NCBI RefSeq assembly: GCF_040436315.1
Contig: NZ_AP031572.1
Span: forward strand, 2,046,001 to 2,110,000
DNA from: Synechocystis sp. LKSZ1
GTDB lineage: Bacteria > Cyanobacteriota > Cyanobacteriia > Cyanobacteriales > Microcystaceae
Length of the DNA stretch: 64,000 nucleotides
Reading direction: 5' to 3'
The notes beneath the pieces were generated by a model. The model did not search any database and was not told the origin of the DNA. It saw nothing but the letters and a program-made list of their open reading frames with translations. Each line of letters starts with the position of its first letter. Position 1 is the stretch's first letter. Of this stretch, positions 10,389-22,097 are shown one piece after another. The translations under genes and the position numbers were made by a program.

Positions 10389-11408
10389 ATGAAGACAGAA
10401 CTCACGGTTCAAGCCATTGGTGAACAGGGCCTGTTGACTCAACTCCAGGCCTTTTGTCCGGCGGAGGTGATCGGGGATGATGCGGCAGTGTTGGCCCTTC
10501 CTGCTGAACAATCCTTGGTGGTCACAACGGATTTACTGGTGGAGAATGTCCATTTCAGCGACCAAACCACTTCGGCCGAAGATGTCGGTTGGCGGGCGGC
10601 GGCGGCCAACTTGTCGGATCTGGCGGCCATGGGGGCCTCGCCGGTCGGAATTACGGTGGGTTTGGGGCTGCCTGGCCACTTGTCGGTGGACTGGGTTCTC
10701 AGTCTATACCAGGGTCTGCAAGCTTGTTTGGCCCCCTGGCAGACCCCGATCCTGGGGGGTGATATTTGCCGGTCGGCCCAGATCACCGTGGCAATCACAG
10801 CCCTGGGCCAGGTTTCTCCGCAACAGGCCATTAAACGCTCAGCGGCCCGGCCGGGAGATTTAATCATTGCCTCGGGAGTGCATGGGGCCTCCCGTGCGGG
10901 TTTGGAACTCCTCCTCAATACTCAACCCATAGAGTCATCGTGTTTAACCAAAACGCAATACCAACGCTTTATCCAAGCCCATCAACGGCCCTGTCCTCGT
11001 TTAGATTGGCTCCCTATTTTGAGAGCATTACCAGCGGATATTCCCCTGGCTGGTATGGACAGTAGTGATGGTCTAGCCGATGCAGTTCTGCAAATCTGTC
11101 GGGCCAGTGGGGTCGGGGCCCAATTAGAGCAGGCCCAATTGCCGTTACCCCCAGGATTAGTGGATTGGGTTGGCCTGGAAACGGCCCTGGATTGGGCCCT
11201 GTACGGCGGCGAGGATTTTGAATTAATTTTGTGTCTGCCGCCGGCTTGCCTCCCTCGTTTGCAGGAGCAGACTAATTGTTCTGTTATTGGTCGCATCACG
11301 GTGGGGTCACAAGTATTGCTAAACCGGCCCGACCAACCGCCTCTTGAACTTTCCCTAACCCAAGGATTTCAACATTTTCAGTCTCTCGAAAATCTAAACA
11401 ATTCTTAA
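10389..11408 (+). CDS. thiL: Thiamine-monophosphate kinase
   Basis: 339 residues, matching the ThiL length. Phosphorylates thiamine monophosphate to the active cofactor thiamine diphosphate using ATP. Family motifs seen: DDAAV near the N-terminus, VVTTDLLVENVHF, GGDICRS, LAGMDSSDGLADAV and YGGEDFELIL (AIRS/PurM-type ATP-binding fold). The ATG lies just downstream of a TATAAT box, suggesting its own promoter independent of secA. Confidence 0.97.
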   Translation: MKTELTVQAIGEQGLLTQLQAFCPAEVIGDDAAVLALPAEQSLVVTTDLLVENVHFSDQTTSAEDVGWRAAAANLSDLAAMGASPVGITVGLGLPGHLSVDWVLSLYQGLQACLAPWQTPILGGDICRSAQITVAITALGQVSPQQAIKRSAARPGDLIIASGVHGASRAGLELLLNTQPIESSCLTKTQYQRFIQAHQRPCPRLDWLPILRALPADIPLAGMDSSDGLADAVLQICRASGVGAQLEQAQLPLPPGLVDWVGLETALDWALYGGEDFELILCLPPACLPRLQEQTNCSVIGRITVGSQVLLNRPDQPPLELSLTQGFQHFQSLENLNNS

Positions 11409-11549
11409 TAAAGGCCCTCAGGCAACCCGAAACGTTCTAATCTAGATGCTGATTCATTTTAAAGATCCTAATTTTATTTAGCCTTGCCGGGGCTATCTTG
11501 TATCCCTAGTTTTAAGGCAATTGCAATTTTGTTAATGGGAGATAGTTGA

Positions 11550-14261
<2,712 letters not shown>

Positions 14262-14286
14262 GGCCCTTCCCTACTTTCCTCGTTTA

Positions 14287-14312
14287 AGACTCGTCCCCAC
14301 GGGTCTTTTTTT
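14287..14312 (+). terminator. Intrinsic terminator of apcE
   Basis: AGACTCG, six-base loop, CGGGTCT (one G-T pair) followed directly by seven T residues, 26 bases past the apcE stop. This separates apcE from radC transcription. Confidence 0.85.
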
Positions 14313-14379
14313 ATGTTTTGTTCCCAACCCCTCTGTCAAGGTTCGGCGAGGGGAGTCAACCAGAGTTGTTAACCTTTCC

Positions 14380-15111
14380 ATGGCCTATCGTTTACGCATT
14401 GCTGACCTCCCCAGTACCGAACGGCCCCGCGAACGCCTATTGCAAGTAGGGGCCAAGGGCCTGACCAGCGCTGAATTATTGGCGATCCTCCTGGCCACGG
14501 GTCAAGGCAAGGGCAAACTCTCCGCTGTAGGCCTCGGCCAACATATTCTTCAACAACTGGGAGAACATCGGCGCGACCCCTTGGATGTGCTACGGGAAAT
14601 TCATCCCCAGGAATTGATGGCCTTTCCCGGTATTGGCCCTGCTAAAGCAACAACAATCCTCGCAGCGGTAGAATTGGGGCGGCGGGTTTTTCAAGGCCGT
14701 CCCCTGGAACGGATGCTGATCGATAGTCCCGCCAGTGCCGCCCAAGCCCTAAGCCAAGACCTGATGTGGCAGGCCCAGGAGCACTTTGCCTTGGTGATGC
14801 TAGATGTCAAAAATCGGCTCTTAGCGACCAAAATTATCACCATTGGCACCGCCACTGAAACCCTGATCCATCCCCGCGAAATTTTTCGAGAGGCCATTAA
14901 ACAGGGGGCCAATCGTCTAATTGTGGCCCATAATCATCCTTCCGGTAGTTTGGAACCGAGCCCTGAAGATCTGAACCTGACCCAACTCCTCCTCCAAGCC
15001 GGTCAATTTCTCCAGGTGCCAGTGCTGGATCATTTAATCCTAGGCAACGGCAACCACTATAGTCTGCGCCAAAATACCGGACTGTGGGAACAATGGCCCC
15101 AGGGAGATTAG
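14380..15111 (+). CDS. radC: RadC family JAB/MPN-domain protein
   Basis: 243 residues, the usual RadC size. An N-terminal helix-hairpin-helix region ([19 protein letters not shown]) precedes the JAMM metal site [15 protein letters not shown] with the upstream REIFREAI segment. Historically called DNA repair protein RadC, but the biochemical role is unproven; the fold suggests a metal-dependent hydrolase or DNA-associated protein. Confidence 0.95.
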   Translation: MAYRLRIADLPSTERPRERLLQVGAKGLTSAELLAILLATGQGKGKLSAVGLGQHILQQLGEHRRDPLDVLREIHPQELMAFPGIGPAKATTILAAVELGRRVFQGRPLERMLIDSPASAAQALSQDLMWQAQEHFALVMLDVKNRLLATKIITIGTATETLIHPREIFREAIKQGANRLIVAHNHPSGSLEPSPEDLNLTQLLLQAGQFLQVPVLDHLILGNGNHYSLRQNTGLWEQWPQGD

Positions 15112-15148
15112 GTCAATGGGATACGCTCCTCTGTTATCTGCCCCTCTC

Positions 15149-15162
15149 TCCCTTGCTATACT
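15149..15162 (+). promoter_or_regulatory. Extended -10 promoter candidate
   Basis: TTGCTATACTAAAGG in this stretch contains TG-C-TATACT, an extended -10 element. It lies about 20 bases before the ATG at 15182 and inside the longer reading frame that begins at 15116, which argues for the later start. Confidence 0.35.
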
Positions 15163-15181
15163 AAAGGGCCGTTCTGCACTC

Positions 15182-15586
15182 ATGGCCTGCGTGGAAACCT
15201 CTCCTTCCTCCGACCCTCGACAACAACAGTTCGAGCAATCTCTCCATTTTCTAGAGCAATCTCTCCTCACTCTCAAGGCCCGCTACAGCAAGGTCAAGGC
15301 CCATCAGCAAAGACGCCTTGATCTCGAACAACACCGCCATGACTTAGAGGCCCAGTGGCAGTTAGAACAGTTACCAGACTTAGAAAAAGACTTACAAGCC
15401 CTCCAGGAACAACAACAGGCCCTGGAGTTGGAACTTGAAAGCGAATTACTAACCAATACCCAATTACAAACCTTGTTTTGGCAGGGCCTGCGCCAGGGGA
15501 TTTTGGGAGATGCTTTTTGGCAAATTCTTCGCTTCGGTGGCCTGGGTCTGGTTCTCGGTTGGCTTCTCAAGGCCTGGGCTGGCTAA
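15182..15586 (+). CDS. Small coiled-coil protein with C-terminal membrane helix
   Basis: 134 residues from the ATG at 15182 (an in-frame ATG at 15116 would give 156). Residues about 12-95 are Gln/Leu/Glu-rich heptad-like helix (LEQSLLTLKARYSKVKAHQQ, then ALQEQQQALELELESEL), and the C-terminus (FGGLGLVLGWLLKAWAG) is one hydrophobic helix, so a tail-anchored coiled coil is likely. No family recognised. It follows radC by a few bases in the longer version, but a promoter-like element suggests its own transcript. Confidence 0.75.
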   Translation: MACVETSPSSDPRQQQFEQSLHFLEQSLLTLKARYSKVKAHQQRRLDLEQHRHDLEAQWQLEQLPDLEKDLQALQEQQQALELELESELLTNTQLQTLFWQGLRQGILGDAFWQILRFGGLGLVLGWLLKAWAG

Positions 15587-15812
15587 TCCTAAGTTTCACA
15601 ATCCGTTAATTAATGACAGCCTCTTTCGTTCAATAATACCCATCGAGTATCCAAGAAAGTCACTGTCGTCTTAGTTCAGAAGGTTAATCTAGGTCTTTCC
15701 TGGGCTGTTACGATAGGGATCCCTCCCCAAACCTGAATTTGAGTTTGATTCAGAGAGGGAACTCCCCTGGGTTCTGCCCTATCCCGATTACCGACTCTAT
15801 TTCCTGCTTTCT

Positions 15813-17717
15813 ATGGCCTTAATTGTTGTTCGTTCCCTCAAAAAAGATTTTGGTATCAAGGAAGTGCTGAAGGATGCGAGTTTCAGTCTTGAAGCCGGTG
15901 ACCGCTTGGGCCTGATCGGTACCAATGGTTCGGGCAAGTCAACCCTGTTAAAGATCCTGGCCGGCCTGGAAACCTACGACAGCGGCGAATGCTGGTTCAA
16001 TAGTAGTGCCAAGGTGATCTATCTGCCCCAACAACCGGATTTGACAGAAAGTAACACTGTTCTAGAGCAGGTCTTTGCCGATTGTGGTGAAAAGTTTGAG
16101 TTAGTTAAACAGTACGAAGGCGTTTCGGATCAACTGGCGGAGGGCCATGGGGATAGCGAAAAATTACTCAGCCGCCTGGCCCAGCTATCGGAGCAGATGA
16201 CGATAACTGGGGCCTGGGAACTGGAAACCCAAGCCAAAATTGTTCTCAGTCAACTGGGGATTGAGCATCTGGATCGCAAGGTGGGGGAACTATCGGGCGG
16301 TTATCGCAAACGGGTAGCCATTGCCGCGGCCCTCTTGGCAGAACCGGATGTGTTGCTGATGGACGAACCAACCAACCATCTGGATGCCCTGACGGTGGAA
16401 TGGCTCCAGGGCTATTTGCAACGATTTCGCGGGGCCTTGTTACTGATTACCCACGACCGCTATTTTTTAGATCAAGTCACCAATCGTATTCTGGAAATTG
16501 ACCAGGGCGATCTCTACAGCTACGACGGCAATTATGCCTACTATCTAGAAAAAAAAGCCGAAGCAGAGGAGTCGATCCAAAGCAGTCAACGCAAGCATCG
16601 GGGCGTTCTACGACGGGAATTGGAATGGCTTAAACGGGGCCCAAAAGCCCGCAGTACCAAGCAAAAGGCCCGCATTGACCGGATTCGAGATATGCAGGAA
16701 CAAACCTTTAAAACGGCCCAGAGCAAGGTAGATCTCTCCACCGCCGGACGACGCATCGGTAAGAAAGTAGTTGACCTAGAGAATATCAGCAAGGCCTTTG
16801 GGGAACGCACCCTAATCCAAGACTTTTCCTATATCTTTACCCCGGAAGACCGGATCGGCATTGTCGGCAAAAATGGGGTCGGCAAATCGACCTTGATGAA
16901 TATGATTACGGGCCGCTTAGCACCGGATAGTGGCCGAGTTGAAATTGGTTCTACCATTCATTTTGGTTACTTTGACCAGCACTCCGATGATCTGGCCCTG
17001 AAACCGGAACAGCGAGTGATTGACTACCTTAAAAGCGTGGCGGAACTGGTAAAAACCGCTGATGGCCAGGTGATTACCGCCTCGCAAATGCTGGAACGCT
17101 TTCTCTTTCCTCCCAACCAGCAGTATGCCCCCATTGAAAAATTATCCGGCGGCGAAAAACGGCGTTTATTCCTGTTGCGGGTTTTGATGCAGGCCCCCAA
17201 CGTGTTGATTTTAGATGAGCCAACCAATGATCTAGATGTGCAGACATTGGGAGTTCTCGAAGACTATCTGGAAGACTTTAATGGTTGCGTGATTGTCGTT
17301 TCCCACGACCGCTACTTCCTGGATCGTACCGTTGATACGATCTTTGCCTTTGAAGGGGAAGGAAAATTACGGCAATATCCTGGTAACTATTCCCTCTATC
17401 TAGACCAGGTAGCGGCCCAAAAAGCCGAGGAAAGTCAGGAGAAAGACGTTACGGTTAAATCCCCGAAGACGGAAACCCCGGCCCCGAAAACCAGCAAAGC
17501 CCAGAAACTATCCTTCAAGGAAAAGCGAGAATACGAACAATTGGAACAACAAATTCCCGCTTTAGAAGCAGAAAAGGAACAAATCGAACAACAACTCTAC
17601 CAAGGCGCGAATGCAGACTTCAGCCAACTCCAACAACTCACCGCCCGCCTAAGTGAAATCACTAACACCCTCGACCAGGCCATGGAACGCTGGCTAGAAC
17701 TCGCCGAAAGGGCCTAG
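15813..17717 (+). CDS. ABC-F family ATPase, Uup-like
   Basis: 634-residue soluble protein with two ABC ATPase domains and no membrane segment. First: Walker A GTNGSGKST, signature ELSGGYRKR, Walker B LLMDEPTNHLD. Second: GKNGVGKST, KLSGGEKRR, LILDEPTNDLD. Between them is the ABC-F linker rich in charged residues (EWLKRGPKARSTKQKAR). A C-terminal coiled coil (about 565-630, KREYEQLEQQIPALEAEKEQ) is typical of Uup, which binds ribosomes or branched DNA. ABC-F proteins act on translating ribosomes; which member this is cannot be settled by reading alone. Confidence 0.93.
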   Translation: MALIVVRSLKKDFGIKEVLKDASFSLEAGDRLGLIGTNGSGKSTLLKILAGLETYDSGECWFNSSAKVIYLPQQPDLTESNTVLEQVFADCGEKFELVKQYEGVSDQLAEGHGDSEKLLSRLAQLSEQMTITGAWELETQAKIVLSQLGIEHLDRKVGELSGGYRKRVAIAAALLAEPDVLLMDEPTNHLDALTVEWLQGYLQRFRGALLLITHDRYFLDQVTNRILEIDQGDLYSYDGNYAYYLEKKAEAEESIQSSQRKHRGVLRRELEWLKRGPKARSTKQKARIDRIRDMQEQTFKTAQSKVDLSTAGRRIGKKVVDLENISKAFGERTLIQDFSYIFTPEDRIGIVGKNGVGKSTLMNMITGRLAPDSGRVEIGSTIHFGYFDQHSDDLALKPEQRVIDYLKSVAELVKTADGQVITASQMLERFLFPPNQQYAPIEKLSGGEKRRLFLLRVLMQAPNVLILDEPTNDLDVQTLGVLEDYLEDFNGCVIVVSHDRYFLDRTVDTIFAFEGEGKLRQYPGNYSLYLDQVAAQKAEESQEKDVTVKSPKTETPAPKTSKAQKLSFKEKREYEQLEQQIPALEAEKEQIEQQLYQGANADFSQLQQLTARLSEITNTLDQAMERWLELAERA

Positions 17718-17726
17718 AAATAAGGC

Positions 17727-18158
17727 CTAGCGGTCTCCTACAGCGGCAAATTCCCGCTGGCCAAAAATCGCTTCAGGATAGCGATAAAACTTGAACTCCA
17801 GCAGATTGTGGAAAGGATCGGCGATGAAAAAGGTAGAATGCTCCGTCATTTCCCCTGCAAACCGTAATTTCGGGGCAATCACAAAAGGAATGGCCTGGGC
17901 CTGAACCCGGTCGCAGAACTGTTGCCAGTGTTCTGCTTGCAAAAAGACGAGGCCAAAGTGACGGGGATAAATGCCCTGTTGGGGCGACAAGGGTTCTGCT
18001 GTTTTATGGGCCACCACCTGATGACCATAGAAATTCAGGATCAGGGCCTGGGGGGTTTCTCGTCCGGCCTGACACCCCAAGCGCTCACAGTAAAATGCCT
18101 TGGTTTGGGAAATATCTGTAACCGGGATGGCCAGATGGAAAAGACTAGGATAATCCAT
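17727..18158 (-). CDS. VOC (glyoxalase/bleomycin-resistance fold) family protein
   Basis: 143 residues with paired beta-alpha-beta-beta-beta units: LFHLAIPVTDISQTKAFYCERLG at the start, and FFIADPFHNLLEFKFYR near the end, giving His and Glu metal ligands. The family covers dioxygenases, lyases and isomerases; substrate is not predictable. Ends convergent with the ABC-F gene, only 9 bases away. Confidence 0.88.
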   Translation of the reverse strand: MDYPSLFHLAIPVTDISQTKAFYCERLGCQAGRETPQALILNFYGHQVVAHKTAEPLSPQQGIYPRHFGLVFLQAEHWQQFCDRVQAQAIPFVIAPKLRFAGEMTEHSTFFIADPFHNLLEFKFYRYPEAIFGQREFAAVGDR

Positions 18159-18185
18159 GGTAGATCAAGCGCAACACATCGTTAA

Positions 18186-18224
18186 AACAATCAAGCACAT
18201 CAAAAAAATCAAGCACATCGAATC
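18186..18224. repeat. Short imperfect direct repeat
   Basis: AATCAAGCACATC occurs twice, separated by a run of A, with a third degenerate ACATCG just before. It lies between the VOC gene and the small membrane gene. Function unknown; may be a decayed microsatellite. Confidence 0.4.
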
Positions 18225-18239
18225 GCCCAAGCATTGGCC

Positions 18240-18464
18240 CTAGTCGAGGGGATGGGGGGAAGACCAATGGTAAAAACGCTCCAAACCAATCGGAATTGCA
18301 ATCAGGGTCAACTTTAAGGCCCAGGGCGCACAGACCAAGGTCAACAAGAGAGAGAGAATGGCCACGCATCCCAAAGCCGCCCGGACAACTTCTTCCCGAA
18401 TATTCAGACAGAAGGCGGCAGAGAGAAAGGCAACGACCAATGAAACAAGGGAGAGAACAACCAT
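18240..18464 (-). CDS. Small two-helix membrane protein
   Basis: 74 residues with two hydrophobic segments (VVLSLVSLVVAFLSAAFCL; AILSLLLTLVCAPWALKLTLIAIPI) separated by a charged turn (NIREEVVRAA). Similar-looking small proteins occur in other cyanobacteria, but I recognise no function. It reads toward the VOC gene and could share its transcript. Confidence 0.6.
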   Translation of the reverse strand: MVVLSLVSLVVAFLSAAFCLNIREEVVRAALGCVAILSLLLTLVCAPWALKLTLIAIPIGLERFYHWSSPHPLD

Positions 18465-18613
18465 TTCAACAAACCAGTCCTAACAGACGATGAAAAAAGG
18501 CCCTACAGCAAGTCCCACAGTTATCTTTGACTGGTTCGTCGCAAAGCAACAGTCAATCGGGCACTTAATAATGGGTTTGCTATTTAGGCAGACAGAGAAA
18601 AATTAGCTTTGGG

Positions 18614-18630
18614 TTGGATTATATATCCAA
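18614..18630. promoter_or_regulatory. 17-bp palindrome, possible operator
   Basis: TTGGAT-tatat-ATCCAA, a perfect 6-bp inverted repeat with an AT spacer, in the divergent region upstream of the GH57 gene. The form suits a dimeric regulator; the regulator is unknown. Confidence 0.35.
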
Positions 18631-18720
18631 AAATTGCGGCGGTATAGAGTCGCCTGAACACTATAGCATAAAAAAATCTATGGAGATTGATGCGGCTAAT
18701 TCGACAGATTAAAGCGTACA

Positions 18721-18825
18721 TTAGTATTTCTGGAGCAGGGCCAGCAAATCGGCTAGTGGTTGTCGCTGGGGGATATTGGAATAAAAATCAGGGCTTTGAC
18801 TGCAGAAAAAGTCGGCATTTGTCAA
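18721..18825 (-). CDS. Possible 34-aa ORF or C-terminal gene remnant
   Basis: From a TTG at 18825 this reads LTNADFFCSQSPDFYSNI then PQRQPLADLLALLQKY and stops at 18721. The composition is protein-like, with a final amphipathic helix. An AAGGAG sits just upstream, but its spacing suits better an ATG in another frame, which gives only 21 residues. It may therefore be a frameshifted remnant. Weak evidence. Confidence 0.2.
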   Translation of the reverse strand: MTNADFFCSQSPDFYSNIPQRQPLADLLALLQKY

Positions 18826-18899
18826 GACTCCTTGACCCCCAATAAGATTAGTTCGCCTAAATGATAAGATTAGCAAAGCTTATACAAAGGAAGATTTCT

Positions 18900-20387
18900 A
18901 TGGTTGCAACGATGCCCACTCCAGTCCAAGCCGCGACGGGATTGCCCCCCATTGCTGGAGCAGAAGCAAAGATTCTAGAAGTCGTAAATCATAATGACCC
19001 GGTTTTTCTGCCGACGACCAACCTCCGCTTGGAGAATATTACTTCGGCCTTTGCCTGTGCGCTCCACATGCACCAGCCCACCATTCCAGCGGGCCAACGG
19101 GGAGAATTGATTTCCAACTTACAGTACATGTACGAACACCCCGGTGAGGGAGATAACCACAACGCCGATCCCTTTGCCTGGTGTTATCAGCGCATGGGGG
19201 AAATCATCCCGCAGTTAATCGAAGCCGGCGGTAATCCGCGCATTATGTTGGACTACTCAGGAAATTTGCTCTGGGCCTTTCAACAGATGCAACGTCAAGA
19301 TATTTTTGACAATTTGACTCGGCTCACCTGTGACCCCCGTTACCAACCCTACGTCGAATGGCTGGGAACCATGTGGAGTCATGCCGTGGCCCCTTCGACC
19401 CCCATTCCTGACCTGAAATTACAGATCCTGGCCTGGCAACAACATTTTGCCTCCATCTTTGGCTACGAGGCCCTGAAGCGCGTCAAGGGTTTTTCGCCGC
19501 CGGAAATGCACCTGCCCAACCATCCCGACACTCTGTATGAATACATCAAGGCCCTGAAGGAATGCGGTTATCGTTGGCTGATGGTGCAAGAACATACCGT
19601 AGAGCGTCTGGATGGCTCCGGCCTGCACCACGGTCAAAAATATACGCCCAACCGACTGGTGGCCACCAACTCCCATGGGGAAACCATCAGTATTATTGCG
19701 CTGATCAAAACCCAGGGGTCAGACACCAAATTAGTAGCCCAGATGCAACCCTACTACGAAGCTAAGAGCCTTGGACGGGAATCCCTGGGCGGCCGTTCTA
19801 TTCCAGCCCTGGTCACCCAGATTGCGGATGGTGAAAATGGTGGGGTGATGATGAACGAATTTCCCCCGGGCTTTACCCAGGCCCATCACCAAATTGCCCA
19901 GGAAGGTGGGGGGACTGTGGGAACGGTTCCGATTAATGGCACAGAATACCTGGAATTACTGGCAGCAGCTGGCATTAGCGACGAGGATTATCCCGAAATT
20001 CAGGCCAGTCAACAGCACAAAATTTGGCAACGGGTGGATCGTCAAAATCCCAGCCCCGAGGCCATTGAAGCGGCCATTACGGAACTGAACCAAATAGATC
20101 ATCAATTCCACATGGATGGAGCCTCCTGGACGAATAATTTGAGCTGGGTGCAGGGCTATGAAAACGTCTTAGAACCGATGAATAAACTCAGCGCTCTGTT
20201 CCACCAGAAGTTCGATGCCTTAGTGGCCCAAGACCCTAGCGTTACCCAGCGAGCCGACTACCAAGAATCCTTGTTGTACACGATGTTGGTGGAAACCAGT
20301 TGCTTCCGCTACTGGGGCCAAGGCACCTGGACAGACTATGCTCGAGAACTCTATCGCCGGGGAGAGACCTTGCTAGAACACAGCTAA
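18900..20387 (+). CDS. Glycoside hydrolase family 57 protein
   Basis: 495 residues. GH57 enzymes act on alpha-glucans (amylases, branching enzymes, amylopullulanases). Seen: the N-terminal HMHQP motif (HxHQP, first GH57 motif), FSPPEMHLPN (PE of the second motif), and ADGENGGVMMNEFPPGF in the C-terminal part of the barrel. The start is set by AGGAAG 9 bases before the ATG at 18900; a start 13 codons upstream is possible but lacks such a site. Likely glycogen or alpha-glucan metabolism; exact specificity unknown. Confidence 0.9.
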   Translation: MVATMPTPVQAATGLPPIAGAEAKILEVVNHNDPVFLPTTNLRLENITSAFACALHMHQPTIPAGQRGELISNLQYMYEHPGEGDNHNADPFAWCYQRMGEIIPQLIEAGGNPRIMLDYSGNLLWAFQQMQRQDIFDNLTRLTCDPRYQPYVEWLGTMWSHAVAPSTPIPDLKLQILAWQQHFASIFGYEALKRVKGFSPPEMHLPNHPDTLYEYIKALKECGYRWLMVQEHTVERLDGSGLHHGQKYTPNRLVATNSHGETISIIALIKTQGSDTKLVAQMQPYYEAKSLGRESLGGRSIPALVTQIADGENGGVMMNEFPPGFTQAHHQIAQEGGGTVGTVPINGTEYLELLAAAGISDEDYPEIQASQQHKIWQRVDRQNPSPEAIEAAITELNQIDHQFHMDGASWTNNLSWVQGYENVLEPMNKLSALFHQKFDALVAQDPSVTQRADYQESLLYTMLVETSCFRYWGQGTWTDYARELYRRGETLLEHS

Positions 20388-20600
20388 TATCAGGGATTCT
20401 GTCCACTAGCGACTAATTGTTAACGCTCTGGGGCCGACCCAGGGCGATTTCGGTTTTTTGAAGGGGCCTTAACTCCCTTTCTTTCCATGTGATGGGTCTA
20501 ACCTTTGGCTCAAATCCTTGCTAATTACCGTTTTGGTGGGACTGACATCACCCTCAGGCTCCCCCTATGCTGAAGACAGCCTAAAAAAAGAGTCCCTCCG

Positions 20601-20795
20601 ATGACTACTACCTCCTCTGCTCCCACTCTCTTCCGCAACTACCTTGCCGCCGCCATCACTGTTGTCCTACTCAGTACAGGGATTAGTGAACTCGTCAATA
20701 GCCCTTCCCGCCTTGCCCAGCAACAAAAACTGGACGGCTATGGTTACTACGTCAGTGCCGGGCTAGTGAGTTATGCCAAATCTTCCCTCAAATAG
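20601..20795 (+). CDS. Small membrane-associated hypothetical protein
   Basis: 64 residues with one hydrophobic segment (LFRNYLAAAITVVLLSTGI) followed by a polar tail rich in Ser/Tyr (DGYGYYVSAGLVSYAKSSLK). No family recognised. It lies upstream of the channel/Amt pair but 220 bases away, so a joint transcript is uncertain. Confidence 0.5.
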   Translation: MTTTSSAPTLFRNYLAAAITVVLLSTGISELVNSPSRLAQQQKLDGYGYYVSAGLVSYAKSSLK

Positions 20796-21017
20796 CAAGA
20801 GGGCCAGGGAATCCCGGTTCGATCCTGAGACTGAATTGACGAGAGCGTCAAAAGGACTACGACTATCGAGGTTGCATCCAATTCCTAGCTTGGATGGTTG
20901 CCCATCCGTTATCAAGAATTTCAGCAATTGTTGTTTTGCCTACAATCTCTAGCCGGTGGGCCAAGGTACAAACAGAGGGATGTGTCGGGGAAAGGCCGCT
21001 CTCAACACCAGCCGGGT

Positions 21018-22097
21018 ATGCAAAATTCCAGTAAACGAATCCAAATGGGGGTGCTATTTTTTATCATCACCCTCGTTTTTTCGACCCTCGGCTACAAACT
21101 GTTTGGCTGGACAACCCTAGAGGCCATTTACATGGTGGTGATTACTATTTTTGGGGTCGGCTACGGAGAAGTTCGTCCCCTGGTGACGCCCACCGAACGA
21201 ATTTTTACCATGTTGGTGATTTTGGCCGGTACCACTTCGGCGGTTTACATTGTGGGGGGATTTGTGCAAATGGTCACAGAAGGAGAGATCCATCGGGCCT
21301 TAGATAATCAGCAACGTCAGCGACAGATCGCCCATCTGGCCCACCACACTATTATTTGCGGTTTTGGGCGTATGGGCCAGGTCTTAGCCAAGCAACTGGA
21401 CGAGGCCGGCATTGCCTTTGTGGTGATCGATAACCAACCCCAGCAGATTAGTCTGGCGGAAAAACTGGGCTACTTGGCCCACTGTGGTGATGCCACCCGC
21501 GAGGAACAGTTGCATAGCGTCAACATTATGACAGCCAAGTGTTTAGCCACGGTGCTTCCCGAGGATGCTACCAATGTGTTTATTACCCTGACGGCACGGG
21601 AACTGAATCCTAATTTGATGATTCTGGCTCGGGGAGAGGTGCCTGAAACCGAGCGCAAATTACGTCTGGCCGGGGCTAATCGCGTTATTTTACCGTTGAC
21701 GGTGGGGGCCATCCAGATGGCCAACCTGATTACCCAATCCAACCTCCGGGACTTCCTTAATCGGCCCGATGAGCGGGGCTATCTCAATGACCTCTTGGCC
21801 AATATTGATGTGCAGTTGGATGAATTAACGGTTTTGGCGGATTCTCCGGCCCTGGGCCGAACCATTATGGAAATGGAAGTCCGCAGTAAGGGGGCCTTTA
21901 TTGTGGTGGCCCTGCGCCAGGCCGACGGTCGGACGCTTCTCCATCCCCATCCATCCCAAATCTTGAACGACCACGACACCATCATTGTCCTGGGCCATCG
22001 GCAGGAAATTCCCCGCTTTGCGGAACGCTACCAGTTCCAGCGCAAGCAGTTGCATACCCCGAATCTTCGTCCCCTTTCCCTGCCCTCTTCCCCATGA
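21018..22097 (+). CDS. Two-TM potassium channel with RCK (TrkA-N/TrkA-C) domain
   Basis: 359 residues from the ATG at 21018; 40 upstream in-frame codons are polar and not channel-like. TM1 about 10-28, pore helix and filter FGVGYGE (45-51), TM2 about 61-85, then a Rossmann-type RCK domain starting TIICGFGRMGQVLAKQLDEA (111 on) with the GxGxxG nucleotide motif, and a TrkA-C domain at about 260-345. Architecture matches MthK-type ligand-gated K+ channels. The filter's usual TVGYGD is GVGYGE. Its stop overlaps the Amt start (ATGA at 22094), so the two are translationally coupled. Confidence 0.93.
   Translation: MQNSSKRIQMGVLFFIITLVFSTLGYKLFGWTTLEAIYMVVITIFGVGYGEVRPLVTPTERIFTMLVILAGTTSAVYIVGGFVQMVTEGEIHRALDNQQRQRQIAHLAHHTIICGFGRMGQVLAKQLDEAGIAFVVIDNQPQQISLAEKLGYLAHCGDATREEQLHSVNIMTAKCLATVLPEDATNVFITLTARELNPNLMILARGEVPETERKLRLAGANRVILPLTVGAIQMANLITQSNLRDFLNRPDERGYLNDLLANIDVQLDELTVLADSPALGRTIMEMEVRSKGAFIVVALRQADGRTLLHPHPSQILNDHDTIIVLGHRQEIPRFAERYQFQRKQLHTPNLRPLSLPSSP

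Larger units (their letters stand above)
18465..18899. other. 435-bp gap: operator-like palindrome and a possible small ORF or remnant
   Basis: Between the small membrane gene and the GH57 gene, which diverge. Holds the palindrome at 18614-18630 and a minus-strand open stretch at 18721-18845 (listed separately). No terminator or tRNA seen. Confidence 0.5.

Noticed and set aside
20425-20461. Intrinsic terminator after the GH57 gene (CTGGG...CCCAG then T6)
   Set aside because: The stem is only five pairs and the T-run is 18 bases away, so it is too weak to call.
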